DNA from: Methanobacterium sp. SMA-27
GTDB taxonomy: Archaea > Methanobacteriota > Methanobacteria > Methanobacteriales > Methanobacteriaceae
Assembly: GCF_000744455.1 (NCBI RefSeq)
Contig: NZ_JQLY01000001.1
Coordinates: 930,001 to 994,000 of the forward strand
DNA length: 64,000 bases
Reading direction: 5' to 3'
Shown: piece after piece, positions 57,463 to 64,000 of the stretch
Position numbering within the stretch: the stretch's first letter is position 1
Layout of the letters: each line of letters starts with the position of its first letter
The notes under the pieces: model-generated
Database searches by the model: none
What the model was told of the DNA's origin: nothing
The model's input: the letters and a program-made list of their open reading frames with translations, nothing else
Program-made: the position numbers and the translations under genes

Positions 57463-57963
57463 TTAAAATTTTTCACTCGGAAACCATTTCAAATCTTTAA
57501 TTGTTGCTTTCTTATCAGTTTCAAAATTTATAAATACACCATATTTATATCCTAATTCATTTCTGAAAGCTTTGATCTTATCTTTATCTGACTGTCCAGT
57601 ATCATTATTAGAAGATTTTTTTACTTCTATTACTAATAAATTAGATCTAGTTCTCCTTTGATGGACAATAATATCTGGAAAAACATTTTTTATCTTTTCT
57701 TTGTCTTTATTAATTTCTTCTTCATAGATTACTTCCCAATCCTTCAATTGTTTAGGTAATTCATGACCTTTACGATTGTACTCACAGTCCACATTCCATT
57801 CTACAAATTCGGATTGTAAATATTCAGCTAATTTATGAGTAATAGATCGTTCATGAGCATCAGAATACAAAAGAAAATCATCATATTTTAATAATAATCT
57901 AATTGACTTTTCAACTTTGTTTTTTATTTCAGACGGTTTAACCGGTTTAAATTCATAACCCAT
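57463..57963 (-). CDS. PD-(D/E)XK nuclease-like protein
   Basis: The 166-residue protein starts at the ATG behind GAGGAG. It shows ERSITHKLAEYLQSEF, VDCEYNRKGHE, then KNVFPDIIVHQRRTRS and LLVIEVKKSSN. The Glu, Asp and Glu-x-Lys order is that of the PD-(D/E)XK fold. Such small stand-alone nucleases are common in prokaryotic defence islands. It precedes the HEPN-motif gene in the same orientation, suggesting a two-gene unit. Confidence 0.78.
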   Translation of the reverse strand: MGYEFKPVKPSEIKNKVEKSIRLLLKYDDFLLYSDAHERSITHKLAEYLQSEFVEWNVDCEYNRKGHELPKQLKDWEVIYEEEINKDKEKIKNVFPDIIVHQRRTRSNLLVIEVKKSSNNDTGQSDKDKIKAFRNELGYKYGVFINFETDKKATIKDLKWFPSEKF

Positions 57964-58137
57964 AAAATATCTCCTCTTCAAAATATTAACATCTCATTTT
58001 CAAGTAATTATGATAATTATAGATTTAATCCCAAATTAATCTTTAGAACCGAGTTAGGCGTTCTTTTTTCTTCCATTTGCATATCCTTCTATCATTTTGG
58101 TTGCATTTACTTTATACTGTTGATGTAGTTTAGATGA

Positions 58138-58755
58138 TCATTCATATTTCCATATATTATTTATCTTATTTTGACATTTTTTACAAAATTCCGGAGGAAT
58201 GCAATTAGATTGCATAACACAATTAGGATGGTGATTATTTATCCCAATCATGTGTCCAAATTCATGTTTCGTGGCTATACCGATATGTTTCCTTTTTATT
58301 ACAATTAGTCCTTGATTGGATGATGATATCCCGTATATTGCAACTTCATGATTGGATTGTTTAAAACTATATGATTGATTAACTACAATTACTACACCAT
58401 AAGGCAAAAATTTAGTTTCTTTCCTTCTTCTGTTTAGGGCTTTTTCCAAATATTCAAAATCAATTTCATCTGTGTAAGAACATAGTTTCACTAGTTGTTC
58501 AAGATCATCTTTTTTATCGATATTTCCCTTTTTTACTGATAACGGTAATGAGAATCCATTTATTACTTCGGTTATAATCTCGATAACTTTTTCTATTTCG
58601 TTATTAGATACTCCTGATAAACCATACACGTGGATTTTACCAGTTTCTTCCCATCCCCAAGGTTCCGGTCCATCTAAACTCCAATAAGATTTAATAATAT
58701 CATCTCCATTATTAAGTCCAAGACAATCAGATCTAATAAGTGTAATTCTATTCAA
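58138..58755 (-). CDS. Archaemetzincin-like metalloprotease
   Basis: The 205-residue protein has the zinc motif KHEFGHMIGINNHHPNCVMQ followed by SNCIPPEFCKKCQNK, as in archaemetzincins (HExxHxxG..., CxM, CxxC). The third histidine lies one position later than in the standard HExxHxxGxxH, so either the spacing has an insertion or Asn occupies the site. The N-terminal half has strands and helices that fit the family. These are predicted intracellular proteases with few known substrates. The start is a TTG without a clear ribosome binding site. It stands alone. Confidence 0.8.
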   Translation of the reverse strand: MNRITLIRSDCLGLNNGDDIIKSYWSLDGPEPWGWEETGKIHVYGLSGVSNNEIEKVIEIITEVINGFSLPLSVKKGNIDKKDDLEQLVKLCSYTDEIDFEYLEKALNRRRKETKFLPYGVVIVVNQSYSFKQSNHEVAIYGISSSNQGLIVIKRKHIGIATKHEFGHMIGINNHHPNCVMQSNCIPPEFCKKCQNKINNIWKYE

Positions 58756-58953
58756 TATTATATTTATTTTGCCTTTTTGAAAGATATCCAGTTATTCTAA
58801 ATTTAATTAAACGCTTTATTCATAATGTAATTTCCGATAAACTATTAATAGAATATAATAATTTGTGTTTTTTTATTCTTGTTTAATTGATGTAATGTTC
58901 CTTCGTCGCAAGCTCATCAGTCACAAACACAAACATGTGGTTTATAATGTTGA

Positions 58954-59571
58954 TTAACTTATGAGAATTATTTCATATCATTTTCATACCTAATAAACCT
59001 AAACAATCTATATCTTGGCCTTTTCGTTGCAGGTTGGATATCACTATTTCCTGACATCCGGGATAGAATATTAGGGAAACATAGAGGTTACGGCCATTCG
59101 ATATTCTGGTTGATCCCATTTATATTAATTTCATTCTTTAATATAACAATAGGAGCTGGGCTTGTTATGGGGATCATATCACACGCTGTTTTAGATATAC
59201 TTACAACCCATGGATCTCCCTTATTGTACCCATTGTCTAAAACAAATTTTGTCGTCTTAAACGAGAAAAAAAGAATCAAAACGGGTACAAAACAAGACAA
59301 AGCAGTTTTTATAACTCTCATGTTCCTATTAATTCCCATTTTTGTTTTTTCAACAAGTTACTCACACATTGATAATGGTATACTTGGTCTAAACTTCCTA
59401 CCGGATGTTTCAAACGGATCAGATGGAAATATACATGGATCAAGCCATTCTATTAAAAACAGTCCAAATTTAAATATTCAACTTCCACGACCTGTAAAAA
59501 ATGTAACTGAGGATATAACTATAAAGAATGTTGATGATAATGAAACAAGCATTATAGTAACTAATACTTGA
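58954..59571 (+). CDS. DUF457/YdjM-type membrane protein, N-terminus missing
   Basis: The open frame from 58954 has no start codon but reads LYLGLFVAGWISLFPDIRDR, GKHRGYGHSIFWLIPFIL and GIISHAVLDILTTHGSPLLY. This is the metal-binding D, H and HxxxD pattern of the DUF457 membrane hydrolases. These have an N-terminal helix with HxxxG that is absent here. The C-terminal part is hydrophilic and Asn-rich. It may be a 5'-truncated gene or use an unusual start; a TTG at 59110 would remove the metal site. The Cys-rich gene at 59588 follows after 16 bases. Confidence 0.7.
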   Translation, partial: LTYENYFISFSYLINLNNLYLGLFVAGWISLFPDIRDRILGKHRGYGHSIFWLIPFILISFFNITIGAGLVMGIISHAVLDILTTHGSPLLYPLSKTNFVVLNEKKRIKTGTKQDKAVFITLMFLLIPIFVFSTSYSHIDNGILGLNFLPDVSNGSDGNIHGSSHSIKNSPNLNIQLPRPVKNVTEDITIKNVDDNETSIIVTNT

Positions 59572-59587
59572 GATGGAGGTTTGAAAA

Positions 59588-59752
59588 ATGAGTAAGTATG
59601 CGAATGAATGTTTGATCTACTGTGATGCATACGGCAGCTATGTTATACCATCCGAATGTGAAAAATGCTTGTTAAAAAAGGATTGTATTAAAATTAAACT
59701 AAGTATTATTAAAAGTGAAAGTTTGAATATATTAAATACTTTTAAATTATAA
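59588..59752 (+). CDS. Small cysteine-rich protein
   Basis: The 54-residue protein follows a perfect GGAGG and has five cysteines (NECLIYCDAYGS, SECEKCLLKKDC) in the first 33 residues, enough for a zinc or iron-sulphur site. The tail is lysine-rich. I do not recognise a family. It is closely downstream of the DUF457-type gene and probably co-transcribed. Confidence 0.6.
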   Translation: MSKYANECLIYCDAYGSYVIPSECEKCLLKKDCIKIKLSIIKSESLNILNTFKL

Positions 59753-59916
59753 TTTCTATCGAATGGTGTTATTCTATAACTCTAATTAGACATCAAAATC
59801 CTAGATAAAAACTTTTATAAAAAAGTAATACATTAAACCTTTTCTATTCCGTTCTAATAGCAAATATTATTCTATAGTATTTTTTAGTATATAATAACGA
59901 TTATCTGGTAGTGGGG

Positions 59917-61617
59917 ATGATTAGAACGAAAATAGAAAAAATAAAGATTAGTGGAATAAAATCACATAAGAATACTACAGTAAATATTGAAGATTATAAC
60001 ATTCTGGTTGGAGAAAACAATTCTGGAAAAAGTAATATTATTTTTGCAATAAGATGGTTTTTTGGTCACGAGAATCTTAAAATATCAGAAGATGATATTT
60101 CAAAGGGTTATTCTGGTGATCCATCGGTAATAATCAATTTTGTTTTTGATGATGATGAAACTATACCTGCGCAATTTATAAATGAATTTGCTGATGAAAC
60201 AGGTAAAAAATTTATTGTAGAAGCTTATTGTCCATTTGAAAATTTAAAAGTAAGTTCTCAAAGAGCTAAATATAGATTGAGGAAAGCTTATAAAAAAGAA
60301 AAAGATATTGGGAGAATTTCCTTTAATTTAGATATAATTTTCGTTCCTTCTATCAGAAAATTATCTGATGAATTCAAATTCACCAGTAAATCTACAATAA
60401 AAAAATTGGTATCTAAATATGTCGTTGAAACAATTAAAGATGACGATAAGTATTTAGATATTGAAAAAAGCATAAATAAAATGTCTGATTCGTTAGGTAA
60501 AGAAAATAATAGTCCATTTAATACATTAAATGAATCACTTAAGAGATACATGTTGGATTATGGAAATACGGACATTGCTTTTAATTTAAAGCCTCAAAAA
60601 GTCGAAGATTTTGTTGAAAGATCATTTGAAGCCCGTATAAATAACTCTGACTTGCCCCTTGATTCTCAAGGGATGGGGTTTCAAAGGTCTTTAATTTTCT
60701 CTCTTTTATGTAATATTGCCGATATTAGTATCGAAGATTCTAATCTTTCTTTGTACTTAATTGAAGAACCGGAACTTTTCTTACATCCTAATCATCAGGA
60801 TTATTTTAAACGTAAATTAATAGATTTATCAGCAATGAAAAATAATCAAATGATTTTAACTTCACATTCTCCATATTTCTTGAACAATATTAAGAAAGAA
60901 AAGTACTCACAAATAAAAAGAGTTTCTATTGATAATAATATTTCTAAATTAAAGGAAATTAGAGGAGATGAACTTTATGATATATGTCAAAGAAATGGTT
61001 TAATGATGGCAGAAGCTAAAAATGCTTTAAGAAATACTAAATGGCCTGCAGATGTTCTTCAAAGAAAGGCTGACGAAATAACTCTAGAGGATGAGTTGAG
61101 ATATTTATTATGGATAGATCCTGATAGAGCCAATGCATTTCTCAGTAAAAAGGTTATTTTGGTTGAAGGACCAACTGAAAAGGCAATATTTTCATTTATT
61201 TTTCAACATGATTATGGATTATATAGTGGGGAGAAAAAAACCTCTGAAATATCAGTTATAGATACTGTAGGTAAATATCATTTTTTCAAATTTTCAAATC
61301 TATTATATAAAATGGGTATTCCAACTTGGATTATGTATGATACAGACATTGATGACGATGGAAATAATATAAACCAAAATAATAAATCAATTTCGCATAA
61401 AATGCTCAATGATTATGTTGAAGATTTAAAGAATGAAGGAATAATAATAGATTGTTTGAAGAATCATCCTGATATTGAACAAGCTTTGGGATTTGAAAAA
61501 GGTTATATTCCTGATATTTCTATTTATCAAAATTTAGTTGATAATTACAAATTTTGTAGAAACTCTGATAAATATAATGAAATCACAGATTTTGTTTATA
61601 ACATAATCAATTTCTAG
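59917..61617 (+). CDS. OLD-family ATP-dependent nuclease (solo)
   Basis: The 566-residue protein has an ATPase head (ISGIKSHKNTTVNIEDY, Walker A VGENNSGKSNIIFAIRWFFG near residue 32, LYLIEEPELFLHPNHQ near 290, LTSHSPYFLNNI) and a C-terminal TOPRIM domain (KKVILVEGPTEKAIFSFIF near 410, VIDTVGKYHFFKF, MYDTDIDDDGNN). It is not closely similar to the GajA at 43251, and no helicase lies next to it, so it is a class 1-like solo OLD or the effector of another system. Its neighbour downstream is an unknown 434-residue protein. The start may be ATG 59917 or GTG 59911. Confidence 0.88.
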   Translation: MIRTKIEKIKISGIKSHKNTTVNIEDYNILVGENNSGKSNIIFAIRWFFGHENLKISEDDISKGYSGDPSVIINFVFDDDETIPAQFINEFADETGKKFIVEAYCPFENLKVSSQRAKYRLRKAYKKEKDIGRISFNLDIIFVPSIRKLSDEFKFTSKSTIKKLVSKYVVETIKDDDKYLDIEKSINKMSDSLGKENNSPFNTLNESLKRYMLDYGNTDIAFNLKPQKVEDFVERSFEARINNSDLPLDSQGMGFQRSLIFSLLCNIADISIEDSNLSLYLIEEPELFLHPNHQDYFKRKLIDLSAMKNNQMILTSHSPYFLNNIKKEKYSQIKRVSIDNNISKLKEIRGDELYDICQRNGLMMAEAKNALRNTKWPADVLQRKADEITLEDELRYLLWIDPDRANAFLSKKVILVEGPTEKAIFSFIFQHDYGLYSGEKKTSEISVIDTVGKYHFFKFSNLLYKMGIPTWIMYDTDIDDDGNNINQNNKSISHKMLNDYVEDLKNEGIIIDCLKNHPDIEQALGFEKGYIPDISIYQNLVDNYKFCRNSDKYNEITDFVYNIINF

Positions 61618-61667
61618 GTATTATATGTGATTAAAAAGGAATTATGTGGTGTTTAAATAATTATATT

Positions 61668-61835
61668 TTATTTTTTAGCAGAGTTTCCTCTCCAAAGTTC
61701 CAAACCACACTTAATATATAGTATACCAAGTAGTATGGTTAGGATCCCTAATATCGGATCATTTAAAATTTTATAATAACCTGTTGAAAAATAAATAATT
61801 CCGATACTGATATAGAGAATTGGTTGAAATGACAT
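61668..61835 (-). CDS. Small two-helix membrane protein
   Basis: The 55-residue protein (MSFQPILYISIGIIYFSTGY, then DPILGILTILLGILYIKCGL) starts eight bases behind GGAGGT. It has two short membrane segments and a basic end (RGNSAKK). It lies antisense in the gap between the OLD nuclease and the 434-residue gene. Small membrane proteins in defence loci can act as effectors or anchors, but nothing here proves it. Confidence 0.6.
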   Translation of the reverse strand: MSFQPILYISIGIIYFSTGYYKILNDPILGILTILLGILYIKCGLELWRGNSAKK

Positions 61836-61982
61836 TTTATACCTCCTAATTTTTTCCCAATCTTTATCTTATAATTATCATTTTCTTCCTCGATTTTCAA
61901 GAATTATGAATTTTAATGAATAATCTAAGGAGATAAATTTTTATATCATGGAAAAAATGAATATACATATTGGTAATTTTAA

Positions 61983-63287
61983 TTGCTAATAGAAAAAAAT
62001 AGAGAAGGTGTTAAGATCAAAGGTGCAAAAGGTTATGAAATAGGGAACATAATTAAAAAAAACCTTAAAAATAATGTCAAATCAGGGAAAGAATTGTATG
62101 AATCAGTTATCAAAGAGTTAGGAATAAATGTTCCCATACATCTCAGAAAATCATATGATCGTAACTTAATAATGCTTTTAGAAAAAGAAAAAATAAAAAT
62201 TATAGGTTATGATCCTTCTAAAGATAAAAGAAAAGTTAAACAAGCCTTTAATTCAGATCCATTAATTTTTGATTCATCTGAGAGATTAACTCGACCAGAA
62301 ATTCAGAAATTACTAAATGTGATGGAAAGTGATGATGAAGCATATCAAAGAATTAGAGAACGATTCAAAGATCGAATGAAAAATTTAAATACATTTTATA
62401 CAAATCGATGGTCTTTTCTAAATGAGTGGACTTTTGTAGTTCAACCAGATGATTTTGAATTTATATTTTCAGATTTTGGATTTTATGATGATATAAATGA
62501 TATGATATCTAATTTATCTGTAAAAGAAAAAGAAGCATATATTGAATATTATTATGGGGATAGTGACAAAGCTGATATTGATTTGTACGATGAAGTATAT
62601 TCTAAAATCCATAATATCATTGATGATGTTTTTGGTAAAATATCACAAAGAGAAGAAGAAGAAAACGAAATGGAATTAGAAAAAGAAGAAGGAAAGCTTG
62701 AAGAAAGTTTTGATATTAACTCTTTTTTGGATGGGGAATTTTTAGGGGAGGAATATTCCAAAGAATATCATAATAAATATGACTTAGAAAAACTTATAGA
62801 AGAAATGTCTACAATCCTTATTTTATTAGACAAATATAAAGATACAAAGAATGTCAAAGTCTGGTTATATCCCATTTATCCATTTCAGTTTTATGATGTT
62901 TGGAATGATTTTGTTCACGATCACAACTTAGAATTATATAAAGATGTTTATATTGAAACTTTATTAGATTCGACTTATACTTTAAAAGTAGACAGCTATG
63001 GCTATTGGGAAATTAAATGGGCTTTGAAAGAAGGAGGATATGAAAACTATGCTGAAAATCTAAAAACTCCAAATAAAGCTTTTGAGCATACCATAGATAT
63101 AATTTCGACGTATTCTGATAAAGAGAGAAAAATTCTAATGGGAATTTTAGCTAAAGGCTTAAGTGATGAACCCGATTCGTTACAAGTCTTTGCAGAATTT
63201 TATCTAAAAATTAATGCAGTAAATTATCCAAAAAGATTGAATAAGGTCTTAGGGATCGTATCTGATGATGGAAAACAAATCAAATGA
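61983..63287 (+). CDS. Large acidic protein of unknown function
   Basis: The 434-residue protein has a basic first 100 residues (GVKIKGAKGYEIGNIIKKNL, later YDPSKDKRKVKQAF), perhaps a DNA-binding region. A helical middle has a very acidic coil near 220 (REEEENEMELEKEEGKLEES), and a C-terminal domain follows (VWLYPIYPFQFYDVWNDFV). No catalytic motif is recognised. The start is a TTG with a weak ribosome binding site. It follows the OLD nuclease in the same direction by 365 bases, so a functional link is plausible but unproven. Confidence 0.7.
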   Translation: MLIEKNREGVKIKGAKGYEIGNIIKKNLKNNVKSGKELYESVIKELGINVPIHLRKSYDRNLIMLLEKEKIKIIGYDPSKDKRKVKQAFNSDPLIFDSSERLTRPEIQKLLNVMESDDEAYQRIRERFKDRMKNLNTFYTNRWSFLNEWTFVVQPDDFEFIFSDFGFYDDINDMISNLSVKEKEAYIEYYYGDSDKADIDLYDEVYSKIHNIIDDVFGKISQREEEENEMELEKEEGKLEESFDINSFLDGEFLGEEYSKEYHNKYDLEKLIEEMSTILILLDKYKDTKNVKVWLYPIYPFQFYDVWNDFVHDHNLELYKDVYIETLLDSTYTLKVDSYGYWEIKWALKEGGYENYAENLKTPNKAFEHTIDIISTYSDKERKILMGILAKGLSDEPDSLQVFAEFYLKINAVNYPKRLNKVLGIVSDDGKQIK

Positions 63288-63621
63288 TATAATATTAAAT
63301 CCTATTAAATCAGTATGATATTTAGTAAATTTTCATGATTTATTTTGTCATAGCACGATATGACGAAGTAAATATTTAGTAATAATTATTTAAAATCTAA
63401 TCTTAGGCATTATTTTGGTGTTTAGACAGTTAATGTTAAGAATAAAAAATTTGTTTTTAAATTTATAATATGAACATATCTTCAAATTTTTATTAGAATT
63501 ATTGAATTTTGTATTTTTGTTAAAATCCAACTATTATGGAAATAATAACTCAGAGATAGGGTATTAGTATATTTCTTTATATTAATGATTTAAATTTATC
63601 AATGAATTAAAATTTAATAGA
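63288..63621. other. Non-coding spacer
   Basis: A spacer between convergent genes with no recognised element. Confidence 0.4.
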
Positions 63622-63999
63622 TCAAAAGCTTACTTCGGATAATTTTAGTACTTCAAAACAAATCATATCTCTTTTCAATTCAGGTTTGAATCTAGTAATA
63701 TCTGTATCATTAGTTATTATATGTGCAGAATTATCATTAGAATAACATAATAATGCCATGTCTACAAAAGAGGGGACAGCACTTCCTTTTTTCTTTATAT
63801 GTTCCGTCATTTTTTCAGTGCCAATTAAAGATTCATAAAATTTTTTCACATTTTCAATATCAGTATTGTCGGGATCATATTCTTCAATATTAAACCACGG
63901 CTTATCTTTTAATTTATTAATTTTGGACTGAATATTAAGTTGGATAGAATACCTTGCAGCATCATTTATATGTTTTACACCCAATTTTCTCTTGGCTTC
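63622..63999 (-). CDS. PIN-like protein, cut by the window edge
   Basis: The frame stays open to the end of the window (EAKRKLGVKHINDAARYSIQ at the border), so the start lies outside. The visible part has KKGSAVPSFVDMALLCYSN and HIITNDTDITRF near the end. This matches the last strands and acidic residues (D in FVDMA, ND.D in ITNDTD) of PIN-domain RNases. Stand-alone PIN proteins are often toxins; an antitoxin, if any, would be upstream outside the window. Confidence 0.65.
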   Translation of the reverse strand, partial: EAKRKLGVKHINDAARYSIQLNIQSKINKLKDKPWFNIEEYDPDNTDIENVKKFYESLIGTEKMTEHIKKKGSAVPSFVDMALLCYSNDNSAHIITNDTDITRFKPELKRDMICFEVLKLSEVSF

Positions 64000-64000
64000 T

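Noticed and set aside
61983..63287. The 434-residue gene as a GajB-like or reverse-transcriptase partner for the OLD nuclease
   Set aside because: No Walker A, DExx or YxDD motifs are present in its sequence.

Overview
This is an AT-rich stretch of archaeal chromosome, most likely from a Methanobacterium-type methanogen (Methanobacteriales). The main evidence is a secreted protease with a pseudomurein-binding repeat, a MEDS sensor remnant, DUF362 and DUF4389 proteins, small zinc-ribbon proteins with methanogen character, many TTG and GTG starts behind GGAGG-type ribosome binding sites, and long intergenic spacers. I saw no rRNA, tRNA or CRISPR array.

Layout. Positions 1-10100 hold housekeeping and accessory genes: a SulP anion transporter, a YjdF-like membrane protein, a HEAT-repeat protein, a ppx-ppk polyphosphate operon and two small membrane proteins. 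Positions 10100-22500 are loosely packed and decaying: small unknown proteins, several direct-repeat pairs, and broken genes (GerW-like, MEDS, EFR1 flavodoxin/ferredoxin, glycosyltransferase C-terminus, ABM monooxygenase). A glycan group survives there (GT39-like transferase, GtrA, UDP-galactopyranose-mutase-like flavoprotein). At 22089-24193 a 59-base near-perfect inverted repeat brackets a pseudomurein endoisopeptidase-like gene. Positions 24500-30000 hold an iron alcohol dehydrogenase overlapping a PAS histidine kinase, then DUF4389, DUF362 and small proteins. Positions 30300-32600 look like a decayed provirus (terminase small subunit-like gene, HNH fragment). A second histidine kinase and a broken SMC-like ATPase operon follow.

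From about 35.9 kb to the end the window reads as a defence/DNA-metabolism island. It holds a zinc ribbon-HEAT-XPD/DinG helicase fusion, a zinc ribbon-NERD protein, an RHH regulator with repeated upstream octamers, a PD-(D/E)XK-DUF5655 protein, a NucS-like nuclease and a complete Gabija pair (gajA-gajB) bounded by imperfect ~60-base direct repeats. Next come a HhH-GPD/iron-sulphur protein, an RHH-EVE fusion, two HEPN-motif proteins, a TIM-barrel metalloenzyme, a lipoprotein nuclease, another PD-(D/E)XK protein, an archaemetzincin-like protease, a second OLD-family nuclease, an unknown 434-residue protein and a PIN-like fragment.

How the genes may work together. Gabija is the only defence system I can name with confidence. 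The surrounding nuclease, HEPN and EVE genes are the best place to look for undescribed systems. The most attractive are the adjacent HEPN and PD-(D/E)XK genes at 55.8-58.0 kb, the solo OLD nuclease with its unknown partner at 59.9-63.3 kb, and the RHH-EVE fusion. A zinc-ribbon N-terminus shared by four otherwise different proteins suggests module shuffling. Functions were read from motifs by eye; no database search was possible.
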